Origin: Bacteroidales bacterium
Lineage (GTDB): Bacteria > Bacteroidota > Bacteroidia > Bacteroidales > NBLH01
Direction of reading: 5' to 3'
NCBI GenBank assembly: GCA_027083715.1
Contig: JALWNR010000400.1
Location: 1 to 15,602, forward strand
Length of the DNA: 15,602 nucleotides
Positions within the stretch are counted from its first letter, which is position 1. Each line of letters opens with the position of its first letter. A model generated the notes under the pieces. The model did not search any database, was not told the origin of the DNA, and was given only the letters and a program-made list of their open reading frames with translations. The translations under genes and the position numbers were made by a program. This document shows positions 1-6,118 of the stretch, piece by piece.

Positions 1-51
1 GAAAGTTTTTTCATAATAATAGGTTTTAGGTTAGTAATTAGGTTAAAATGC

Positions 52-82
52 AAAAGGCGGGAGTGGTTACCCGCCTTTTTTT
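52..82 (+). terminator. Rho-independent terminator, probably bidirectional
   Basis: A 10-bp perfect stem (AAAAGGCGGG at 52-61, CCCGCCTTTT at 70-79) encloses an 8-nt loop, and a run of seven T follows from 76. This is a textbook intrinsic terminator for a plus-strand gene ending left of the window. Read on the minus strand, the same stem is followed by TTTTGCATTTT, so it could also end the coaBC-DUF4835-meaB transcript after it has passed through the toxin-antitoxin remnant. Confidence 0.85.
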
Positions 83-112
83 ATTGGTTAAATTTAGTCT
101 GCAAATATCATA

Positions 113-222
113 TTATTTTATTCGCTTTTGAACAATATCGGGATTACGCGAAGTGTTAAACACCGATATTACAAAAATATTATTTTCCTGAACGGAATAA
201 ATTATCAAATAAGGAAAAACTC
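113..222 (-). pseudogene. RelE/ParE toxin, C-terminal remnant
   Basis: This minus-strand frame reads about 36 codons, with the stretch FPYLIIYSVQENNIFVISVF followed by NTSRNP and a TAA stop at 113-115. The pattern FPY-IIY-(5 to 6 residues)-IFV-VFHTSRNP is the C-terminal beta-sheet of RelE/ParE-superfamily toxins. A full toxin is about 95-100 residues, so the N-terminal two thirds are missing. The remnant begins directly at the end of the antitoxin-like frame, which points to an internal deletion joining the antitoxin end to the toxin tail. No start codon remains, so it is not expected to be expressed. The assignment rests on motif recognition, not a search. Confidence 0.75.
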
Positions 223-433
223 TTAAAACATATCTTTTACTGTTTCCCAATCAACAGCTTGCACCTTCTCTGTTTTTAGCTCTTGCAGTCTTTTGTCCAA
301 CATTTGTTTTTCTTCATTGGAAAGTTCTATCTCACTTTCTTCTTCAACAATTTGAAAAAAAATCAAACTTTTTCAGTAAATCAATGACAAACTGATATTC
401 TGTATCGGTAATATTAACGGTAATTGTTTTCAT
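223..433 (-). pseudogene. Antitoxin-like gene with a frameshift in an A8/T8 run
   Basis: An ATG at 431-433 opens a frame MKTITVNITDTEYQFVIDLL followed by KKFDFF, which then hits a stop. Removing one base from the eight-A run at 355-362 continues it as QIVEEESEIELSNEEKQMLD and on to DWETVKDMF, ending at the TAA at 223-225. The restored product is about 69 residues, acidic in the middle, with an SNEEKQMLDKRLQEL helix and a W-E-x-V-K end typical of addiction-module antitoxins paired with RelE/ParE toxins. It starts 31 bp after the meaB stop and is followed by the toxin tail. The frameshift could be a true mutation, slippage in the homopolymer or a sequencing error. The truncated toxin next door favours real decay. 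Confidence 0.72.
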
Positions 434-464
434 TCCAACAAATTAAAATCTCTTCGATATAAAT

Positions 465-1541
465 TTACGAAAAATAACGATTAAGTAAAACCTGAGCTGC
501 TTCAAACGGGCTTATTTTACCTTCCAAAACCTTTTGCTCATACTCGTTGATTAGTTTTCTGTTGTCCGGATTTTGGTAAAAATGATTTTTTAGGCTTTCC
601 AGAATGGTTTCATGCATCCAGTATTTAGCTTGTCGGTTGCGGTTTTGTTGCCAAAAACCATTTTTTTGTGTCAGTTTTTGATAATCAATTATTGATTTCC
701 AAACCTCATCAATACCCAAATTATTCAGCGCAGAAGTAAGCAAAACATTCGGGATCCAACCGGATTGTGTAGGCGGAAACATATGCAAAGCATTTTCGTA
801 TTCTCTTTTTGCCATTTTTGCTTTATCAACATTACTGCCATCAGCTTTGTTGATGATAATGGTATCTGCCATTTCCATAATGCCTCGTTTGATACCTTGC
901 AACTCATCGCCGGCTCCGGCAAGCATCAGTAAAAGAAAAAAATCAACCATCGAATGTACTTTGGTTTCCGATTGCCCCACGCCCACTGTTTCAATAAAAA
1001 TGGTATCAAAACCAGCTGCTTCACAAAGAATGATGCTTTCGCGCGTTTTTCGTGCCACTCCACCCAATGAACCGCTTGATGGAGAAGGACGAATGAAGGC
1101 ATTTTTTTCGGCACTTAGTTGTTCCATGCGGGTTTTATCGCCTAAGATACTACCGCCTGATTGTTCGCTACTCGGGTCTATTGCTAAAACAGCTAATTTA
1201 TGTCCCTGCTTAATCAGATGCAGACCTAATGCTTCGATAAAAGTACTTTTTCCTACGCCCGGCACACCGGTAATTCCAATACGAACAGAATTTCCCGAAT
1301 ACGGTAAACATTTTTCAATGATTTTTGCTGCTATTTTTTGATGTTTGGGCAAATTACTCTCTATCAAAGTAATCGCAGAGCTCAGTATTGTAATATTTCC
1401 TGCAAGAACTTCCTTAACGGTTTGGCCAATACCTAAATGTTTCTTTCTTTTAGTAAGAAAACGTTTAGCAGCATCTTCATTTACCGTTTCCGGTGCATCA
1501 ATACCTTTCATCACCTTGAGTGCAGATTTTTTCTTAGCCAT
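465..1541 (-). CDS. meaB: MeaB/ArgK-type G3E GTPase, methylmalonyl-CoA mutase chaperone
   Basis: This is a 358-residue P-loop GTPase of the MeaB/ArgK (MMAA) family. Visible motifs are Walker A GVPGVGKS (92-99), IDPSSEQSGGSILGDKTRM (121-139), ETVGVGQSE (184-192, Walker B and switch region) and the base-specificity motif NKAD (231-234). The C-terminal helical segment (about 300-358) forms the dimerisation arm in known structures. Family members load adenosylcobalamin onto methylmalonyl-CoA mutase and protect it from inactivation. The older name ArgK reflects a disputed link to arginine transport. No mutase gene is in the window. It lies 21 bp after the DUF4835 gene on the same strand and is probably the last gene of that operon. 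The ATG at 1541 fits the usual length. Confidence 0.93.
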   Translation of the reverse strand: MAKKKSALKVMKGIDAPETVNEDAAKRFLTKRKKHLGIGQTVKEVLAGNITILSSAITLIESNLPKHQKIAAKIIEKCLPYSGNSVRIGITGVPGVGKSTFIEALGLHLIKQGHKLAVLAIDPSSEQSGGSILGDKTRMEQLSAEKNAFIRPSPSSGSLGGVARKTRESIILCEAAGFDTIFIETVGVGQSETKVHSMVDFFLLLMLAGAGDELQGIKRGIMEMADTIIINKADGSNVDKAKMAKREYENALHMFPPTQSGWIPNVLLTSALNNLGIDEVWKSIIDYQKLTQKNGFWQQNRNRQAKYWMHETILESLKNHFYQNPDNRKLINEYEQKVLEGKISPFEAAQVLLNRYFS

Positions 1542-1562
1542 ATAAGAAGAATTAAATTTTAA

Positions 1563-2468
1563 TCAATTACTCTTTGTCAGCTTTTCATATTCTTTTAAAT
1601 GTGCAGGATCTATTTCTTTCAAAATATTATACACTTGTGTTTTTTGATCTGCATAAGCTTCCGAAAAAATATTTACTAATTCTTTATATTTAGCATCCAT
1701 AATCACTTTTAACAAAAAAGAATTCCTATCTACACGATACACCTTTTGTAAATATTTAAGGCTTTCTGCAATTTCTTTACGTGCCTGCTCCACTTTTTGG
1801 CTCATATTATCTAAACCTTGGCGATGATAACGGTACATACCACGCCTAGCTGCACCATTTCGGGTATCCAGTAATTTATTAATTAAAAAATAACGATTAT
1901 CTTGCTTACGAGCTTCATAGGCTTTCCACCCTTTAAATTGCGAACCTTGCGCATTGGTAACAATTTTTTGTGCTTTCTGGAAAAATGGAGTACCTCCTTC
2001 CATTTTAAAAGTATCAAAATCCATCCCTATTATTATATAAGCATAATATGCTAAAACTGAAGTTAAGTTATCACCATATCGGTTTTCATTAAAGACCAAT
2101 GGAGTATTTTCAATATATTCAAAATCAAAGTTACCTTCCTGTTCGCGCAAACGCAATATTGGAGACTCATATGATGATTCAAATACCGGACGTGTTGAAT
2201 TTACTTGCAGTGTAGATGTATAATGATTTCCTTGTACGGATTTTATTTCAATGACAATACTGCATTTTATCCGCTCATTATTTTCAAACTGATAATCAGT
2301 CCACTTAGTACTGTTCATAAACTGGGAGACGTCTTTACGCATATTGTCAAAAATCATACGCGATGTTCCGCTAATTTGTGAAGCATTAATTTGTACAGAA
2401 CAATTGAGCTCCTGTGCAGTTAATTTAGAAAAATACAATAGAAATATTAAAATTATGTTTAATTTCAT
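1563..2468 (-). CDS. DUF4835 family secreted protein
   Basis: A 301-residue protein that opens with a signal peptide (MKLNIILIFLLYFSKLTAQ, probable cleavage before or at Q19), so it is exported to the periplasm or envelope. The mature start, ELNCSVQINASQISGTSRMI, with a following aromatic-rich N-terminal half, matches the Bacteroidota-specific DUF4835 family. Its function is unknown, and I see no catalytic motif. Its ATG overlaps the coaBC stop by 4 bp (ATGA), implying translational coupling. From memory, coaBC-DUF4835 adjacency is common in this phylum, often followed by recN; here meaB follows instead. The conserved pairing of a cytosolic coenzyme A enzyme with an envelope protein remains unexplained. 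Confidence 0.85.
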   Translation of the reverse strand: MKLNIILIFLLYFSKLTAQELNCSVQINASQISGTSRMIFDNMRKDVSQFMNSTKWTDYQFENNERIKCSIVIEIKSVQGNHYTSTLQVNSTRPVFESSYESPILRLREQEGNFDFEYIENTPLVFNENRYGDNLTSVLAYYAYIIIGMDFDTFKMEGGTPFFQKAQKIVTNAQGSQFKGWKAYEARKQDNRYFLINKLLDTRNGAARRGMYRYHRQGLDNMSQKVEQARKEIAESLKYLQKVYRVDRNSFLLKVIMDAKYKELVNIFSEAYADQKTQVYNILKEIDPAHLKEYEKLTKSN

Positions 2469-3661
2469 TTTTGTGCGATTAATTCTATTTCATTTAAAAT
2501 ATCCTTTGCTACTTCTTGCTTTGTTTTTAACTCAAATTTTTTGATATTATTATCTTTAAACAGAATACTTATTTTATTGGTATCATGCCCAAAACCGGCA
2601 CCTTTGTCCTGCAAAGAATTTAAAACGATAAAATCCAGATTTTTCTTTATCAGTTTGCCCGCTGCATTTTTTTCTTCATCATCGGTTTCCAAAGCAAAAC
2701 CAATCAACATTTGTCCATTTTTCTTGATTTTTCCTAATTCAGCAGCAATGTCTTTGGTAGGTTTCAACTCAATAAACATATCATCTTTGGTGCGTTTTAT
2801 TTTTTTATCGGCAGCGTAGGCTGGTGTATAATCTGCCACGGCTGCATTCATAATGGTAATATCCGTTTCGGGAAAATACTGTAAGCATAGCTCCAACATT
2901 TCGGCTGCCGATTTTACATCAATTACTCTTACTCCTTCCGGTTTTGAGATACTTACGGGTCCACTTACAATGGTTACTTCGGCACCTCTGTTTTTGCATT
3001 CCTCTGCCAATGCATAGCCCATTTTTCCGGATGAATAATTACCAATAAAACGCACAGGATCAATGGATTCGTAAGTTGGTCCGGCAGTAATCAGTACTTT
3101 TTTCCCTTTCAGGCTTTGATTTTTGTAAAAATAATCTTTAACAGTATTAAAAATCTGTAAGGGCTCCGCCATTCTACCCTTCCCGATTAGTCCGCTGGCA
3201 AGTTCGCCGCTATCGGCATCTATGCAAATGTGCCCACGTGCAATTAAATCATTAATATTTTTTTGCGTAGCCGGATGTTGGTACATATCCAAATCCATGG
3301 CAGGAGCAAAAAACACAGGGCACTTTGCCGAAAGATAGCTGGTAAGCAAAAGGTTATCAGCAATACCATAGTTCATTTTTGCCAGTGTATTTGCCGTTGC
3401 CGGTGCAATTACCATAGCATCAGCCCACAAACCTAAATCTACATGACTATTCCAATCTCCGTTTTCAGGATTGAAGAAATCGGTTAAAACCGGATTTTTT
3501 GAAAGTGTTGCCATGGTAAGCGGAGTAATAAATTCTTTGGCAGCTTGGGTCATCAAAACTTTTACTTCGGCTCCTGCTTTGATAAACTCACGTACCAAAT
3601 ATGCGGTTTTGTATGCTGCAATACCGCCGGTAATCCCGATTACTATTTTTTTGCCTTTCAT
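2465..3661 (-). CDS. coaBC: Bifunctional CoaBC (phosphopantothenoylcysteine decarboxylase / phosphopantothenate-cysteine ligase)
   Basis: This 398-residue cytosolic enzyme of coenzyme A synthesis joins 4'-phosphopantothenate to cysteine (CoaB) and decarboxylates the product to 4'-phosphopantetheine (CoaC). The N-terminal flavin-binding CoaC domain (about 1-180) shows GITGGIAAYK (9-18), the catalytic His in NSHVDL (H73), PAMDLDM (120-126) and the substrate-clamp segment GELASGLIGKGRM (152-164). The CoaB domain starts near 187 with KVLITAGPTYESIDPVRFIG (188-207), then NYSSGKMG and NAAVADY. In E. coli the clamp carries a catalytic Cys (A-C-G); here it reads A-S-G, discussed as a finding. It is the first gene of an operon with DUF4835 and probably meaB, with a good promoter upstream. 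Confidence 0.96.
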   Translation of the reverse strand: MKGKKIVIGITGGIAAYKTAYLVREFIKAGAEVKVLMTQAAKEFITPLTMATLSKNPVLTDFFNPENGDWNSHVDLGLWADAMVIAPATANTLAKMNYGIADNLLLTSYLSAKCPVFFAPAMDLDMYQHPATQKNINDLIARGHICIDADSGELASGLIGKGRMAEPLQIFNTVKDYFYKNQSLKGKKVLITAGPTYESIDPVRFIGNYSSGKMGYALAEECKNRGAEVTIVSGPVSISKPEGVRVIDVKSAAEMLELCLQYFPETDITIMNAAVADYTPAYAADKKIKRTKDDMFIELKPTKDIAAELGKIKKNGQMLIGFALETDDEEKNAAGKLIKKNLDFIVLNSLQDKGAGFGHDTNKISILFKDNNIKKFELKTKQEVAKDILNEIELIAQK

Positions 3662-3722
3662 TATTTATTAATATTGTTGTTGCTATTTACAATTTTTGCA
3701 ACATTGTATGCTGCATTACATA

Positions 3723-3753
3723 CAAAAGTACAAGTTTTCTTTATCAGTAGCAA
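3723..3753 (-). promoter_or_regulatory. Bacteroidota-type primary sigma promoter for coaBC
   Basis: On the minus strand the -7 box TACTTTTG (3723-3730) matches TAnnTTTG exactly. A -33 TTG (3751-3753) lies exactly 20 nt upstream. This is the phylum's primary-sigma promoter layout. It predicts a transcript start near 3715 and a leader of roughly 50-55 nt before the coaBC ATG at 3661. The upstream repeat-protein gene ends in a terminator just before it, consistent with a new transcription unit. Confidence 0.65.
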
Positions 3754-3761
3754 TAGTGTTA

Positions 3762-3792
3762 AAATAAAAATGCAGTACTGTCCGTACTGCAT
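3762..3792 (-). terminator. Rho-independent terminator after the 35-residue repeat gene
   Basis: A perfect 9-bp stem (ATGCAGTAC at 3770-3778, GTACTGCAT at 3784-3792) has a 5-nt loop. Read on the minus strand it is followed immediately by TTTTATTTTA-type sequence (3760-3769). It lies 24 bp past the stop of the repeat-protein gene and separates it from the coaBC promoter. Confidence 0.8.
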
Positions 3793-3815
3793 TATATCGT
3801 AAACAGGAAATATTT

Positions 3816-4430
3816 TTACATAATATTTCCGTTAATATCAAAACTTACCGTAGAACCGGCTTTCACACTTATCGGCGAGCCTCCTTTATAATAAGTATGG
3901 TTAGCACTTAATATTCCTGATTTAAATATACCATTTGCATAAAAAAAGACTGGTTTACCTTTCATACAAGTAACCGGTGCATTTTTAGCGGTGTAATAGG
4001 TATGAGTGGCAGCTAATGTTCCGCTCAAAAACCTACCGGCATCATCAAAATACACAGCAGTACCTTTTAAGCAGGTAACCGGTGCATTTTTAGCAGTATA
4101 ATAAGTATGATTAGCGGCTAATGTTCCGCTTAGAAACCTGCCGGCATTATCAAATTTCACCACAGTACCCTTTAAACAGGTAACCGGTGCATTTTTAGCA
4201 GTATAATAAGTATGATTTGCTGCCAATGTTCCGCTCAGAAACCTGCCGGATTCATCAAAATATACAGTAGTACCTTTCAAGCAAGTAACCGGTGCATTCT
4301 TAGCCGTGTAATAAGTGTGGTTTGCTGCCAATGTTCCGCTTAGTAATTTCCCAGAACCATTCAAATGAACACTTGTTCCTTTCAAACAAGTAACCGGTGC
4401 ATTTTTGGTAGTATAATAAGTATGGTTTGA
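3816..4430 (-). repeat. 105-bp in-frame tandem DNA repeat, six units
   Basis: The DNA encoding the repeat protein is itself a direct tandem array with a period of 105 bp. Units start (minus strand) near 4427, 4322, 4217, 4112, 4007 and 3902. The segment AAAAATGCACCGGTTACCTG and its near variants recur in units one to five. The middle units are most alike and the outer ones diverge, the pattern expected from unequal crossing-over. Copy number could differ between strains. Confidence 0.88.
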
Positions 4431-4499
4431 ACTTAAAACCTGTGCATTTAAGCCTGTATAAAAGGCCGCAAATAATACAAAAATAAATATTCTTTTCAT
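3816..4499 (-). CDS. Secreted protein of six tandem 35-residue repeats, function unknown
   Basis: A 227-residue protein with a clear signal peptide (MKRIFIFVLFAAFYTGLNA, cleavage before Q20). The whole mature chain is six repeats of exactly 35 residues, in register at N25, N60, N95, N130, T165 and N200. The consensus is NHTYYTAKNAPVTCLKGT, then V-x-F-D-x-x-G-R-F-L-SGTLAA. Each repeat probably forms short beta-hairpins, as in MORN-like or adhesin-like beta-solenoids, but I cannot name the family. Repeats one to five each hold a single Cys (38, 73, 108, 143, 178). The sixth is divergent, lacks the Cys and acts as a cap ending in DINGNIM. There is no visible C-terminal sorting domain or transmembrane segment. 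It has its own terminator and 89 bp separate it from rlmI, so it is likely monocistronic or the tail of the rlmI unit. Confidence 0.85.
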   Translation of the reverse strand: MKRIFIFVLFAAFYTGLNAQVLSSNHTYYTTKNAPVTCLKGTSVHLNGSGKLLSGTLAANHTYYTAKNAPVTCLKGTTVYFDESGRFLSGTLAANHTYYTAKNAPVTCLKGTVVKFDNAGRFLSGTLAANHTYYTAKNAPVTCLKGTAVYFDDAGRFLSGTLAATHTYYTAKNAPVTCMKGKPVFFYANGIFKSGILSANHTYYKGGSPISVKAGSTVSFDINGNIM

Positions 4500-4588
4500 A
4501 ACTTCATTATTTTAAGGTTAAACATTGCATTAACAACGAATAATAAAAACTGAATATTATTTTCAAATTGCAGTTCTTAAACATAAAT

Positions 4589-5767
4589 TTATTCCACATA
4601 CAAAACCAAACCTTTTAAATACTCATTTTCAGGATGATAAATATTTACCGGATGATCGGGTGGTTGTGTAGTTTGATGCAATATACGAATATTTCGTTTG
4701 GCATCGGCAGCCGCCCCAAAAACGATTTTACGAAACAAGTCGCGTGTTATTTTTTGCGAGCAGGAAAAAGTAAACACAATCCCTCCGGGATTGATATTGC
4801 GAAAAGCGATTAAATTTAGCTCCTTGTATCCGCGTGTGGCGTTGGGCACTGCCTTAGCAGTTTTGGCAAATGCAGGCGGATCAAGCACAATTAAATCGTA
4901 TTTATTTTCGGTATTTTTCAAAAACTTAAACACATCTTCGGCATAAGATTGATGCTTTTCCGGTGCAATATTGTTTAGTTTCAAATTTTCTTCAATCAGC
5001 TCAACGGCTATTTTAGAGGAATCAACCGAATGCACCAATTCTGCACCTGCATACAAAGCATACAAGCTAAAACCTCCGCTGTAACTAAATGTGTTACAGA
5101 CTTTTGCTCCTTTTGAGTACTGCTTAATTAGCATACGCGCATCGCGTTGATCGAGGAAAAAGCCCGTTTTTTGCCCGCTTTCAATATCAACCCAAAACTT
5201 CACACCGTTTTCAATAATCTCAATTTTTGTATCACCGGTTTTACCGGAAACCCATCCTTTTTTACGTTCCACATTCTCCAAACGTCCGGCTACTTCTTTG
5301 GCTTTTAAATAAACTTTTTCAAAGCCTATTGCTTTTAGCGCATCAATAATAAAATCCAGGATTTTATCCGTTCCTCTTATCAATAATTGCACCACAACCG
5401 TATTCTTATACACATCAGCAATCAAGCCCGGGAAAAAATCACCTTCCGCATTAATCAGGCGGTAAGCATTGGTTTGCTCTGAAATAACATATCGCTTGCG
5501 AATATCATAAGCTTTGCGAACTTTTTCCGTCCAATATTCTTGCGAAAGCACATCGGTTTCCGTATCGGTATATTCAAACACGCGGCAGACAATTTGTGTC
5601 CCCGGCGCATAAAAGCCATACCCTATTAAGCGATTGTCATAGCTGTAAACAGAGAGTATTTCGCCCAATTCAGCATCAGGCATTATTTGCACCGCACCGG
5701 AAAATATCCAGGGGTGGCGATTAATAAGCGCTCGCTCACGCCCTTTCTTTATAATAATTCTTTGCAT
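4589..5767 (-). CDS. rlmI: Class I SAM-dependent rRNA methyltransferase, RlmI-like
   Basis: The protein is 392 residues from the ATG at 5767. An in-frame TTG at 5782 would add five residues, but it sits inside a promoter-like TTACTTTG (5780-5787), and the ATG gives the usual family N-terminus (MQRIIIKKGRERALINRHPW). Domains are an N-terminal PUA RNA-binding fold (about 1-75), a central EEHEE-type linker domain, and a Rossmann methyltransferase with QKTGFFLDQRDAR (199-211), FSYSGGFSLYA (228-238), acidic VDSS (248-251), LDPPAF (295-300) and FSCSQ (334-338), where Cys336 is the likely catalytic nucleophile. E. coli RlmI makes m5C1962 in 23S rRNA; the same activity is inferred here. A weak upstream TTTG (5810-5813) is 22 nt from the -7-like box, slightly too far. 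Confidence 0.9.
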   Translation of the reverse strand: MQRIIIKKGRERALINRHPWIFSGAVQIMPDAELGEILSVYSYDNRLIGYGFYAPGTQIVCRVFEYTDTETDVLSQEYWTEKVRKAYDIRKRYVISEQTNAYRLINAEGDFFPGLIADVYKNTVVVQLLIRGTDKILDFIIDALKAIGFEKVYLKAKEVAGRLENVERKKGWVSGKTGDTKIEIIENGVKFWVDIESGQKTGFFLDQRDARMLIKQYSKGAKVCNTFSYSGGFSLYALYAGAELVHSVDSSKIAVELIEENLKLNNIAPEKHQSYAEDVFKFLKNTENKYDLIVLDPPAFAKTAKAVPNATRGYKELNLIAFRNINPGGIVFTFSCSQKITRDLFRKIVFGAAADAKRNIRILHQTTQPPDHPVNIYHPENEYLKGLVLYVE

Positions 5768-5842
5768 CTGTTTTTTATGCAAAGTAAAGAAATTATGCTA
5801 AACCGTTTCCAAATCTGGTTAATAATTTTACAGTTCAAACAA

Positions 5843-5990
5843 CTACCTGGATTCTTTTATCAAAAACAGATAATAACTTACCGTTTCATCTCCTTGTGCA
5901 ACAGCTCTTTCCAAGCAGTATTTTGCATTTTCTAATTTTTTTCAACACCATCACCATTAAAATACATAATACCTAACCCGCAATAATTAC
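5843..5990 (-). pseudogene. Sel1-repeat protein, frameshifted terminal fragment
   Basis: One minus-strand frame reads LGIMYFNGDGVEKN and then TAG (5932-5934). The adjacent frame continues LENAKYCLERAVAQGDETVS and YYLFLIKESR, ending at TAG (5843-5845). Joined by adding one T at about 5935, they give a nearly complete Sel1 repeat (LGxMYxxGxGVxKNxxxAxxxLxxAxxxGD) followed by a gene end. Upstream the frame runs into the hairpin at 5991-6021 and stops, so the rest of the gene is missing. Sel1 proteins are tandem helical-repeat scaffolds. No start codon is available and it is not expected to be translated. This explains about 150 bases of the otherwise empty gap between carB and rlmI. Confidence 0.72.
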
Positions 5991-6021
5991 CTTCGATGAA
6001 GTGCTTCGTACTTCATCGAAG
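5991..6021. repeat. Strong perfect hairpin between carB and rlmI
   Basis: CTTCGATGAAGT (5991-6002) and ACTTCATCGAAG (6010-6021) form a perfect 12-bp stem with a 7-nt loop (GCTTCGT). It is extended by AATTA/TAATT after one mismatch. It lies about 100 bp past the carB stop, so it could end or protect that transcript, but no U-tract follows on either strand. Its sequence is unrelated to the REP copies further right. It also marks the point where the Sel1 reading frame is lost, so it may be an inserted palindrome. Confidence 0.75.
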
Positions 6022-6118
6022 ATAATTATTACAATTGACTATAAACAAAAAAGAAAAAGCTTAAAGGCAATTAAGACAACAACCTTTAATCACAGCTAAA
6101 ACATTGCAAAAATGTATT

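Noticed and set aside
355..362. Programmed frameshift or phase variation at the eight-A run in the antitoxin frame
   Set aside because: The partner toxin is already truncated, so there is nothing obvious to regulate; simple decay is more economical.
847..1341. Plus-strand open frame of 164 residues opposite meaB
   Set aside because: It is a shadow of the meaB frame; the minus-strand product has all GTPase motifs and the plus-strand product has none.
5768..5782. TTG start giving five extra residues on the RlmI-like protein
   Set aside because: The TTG lies in a promoter-like TTACTTTG box, and the ATG at 5767 gives the usual family N-terminus.
5780..5813. Promoter for the RlmI-like gene (TTTG, then TTACTTTG)
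   Set aside because: The -7 box has one mismatch and the spacer is 22 nt rather than 19-21, so it is mentioned only under the gene.
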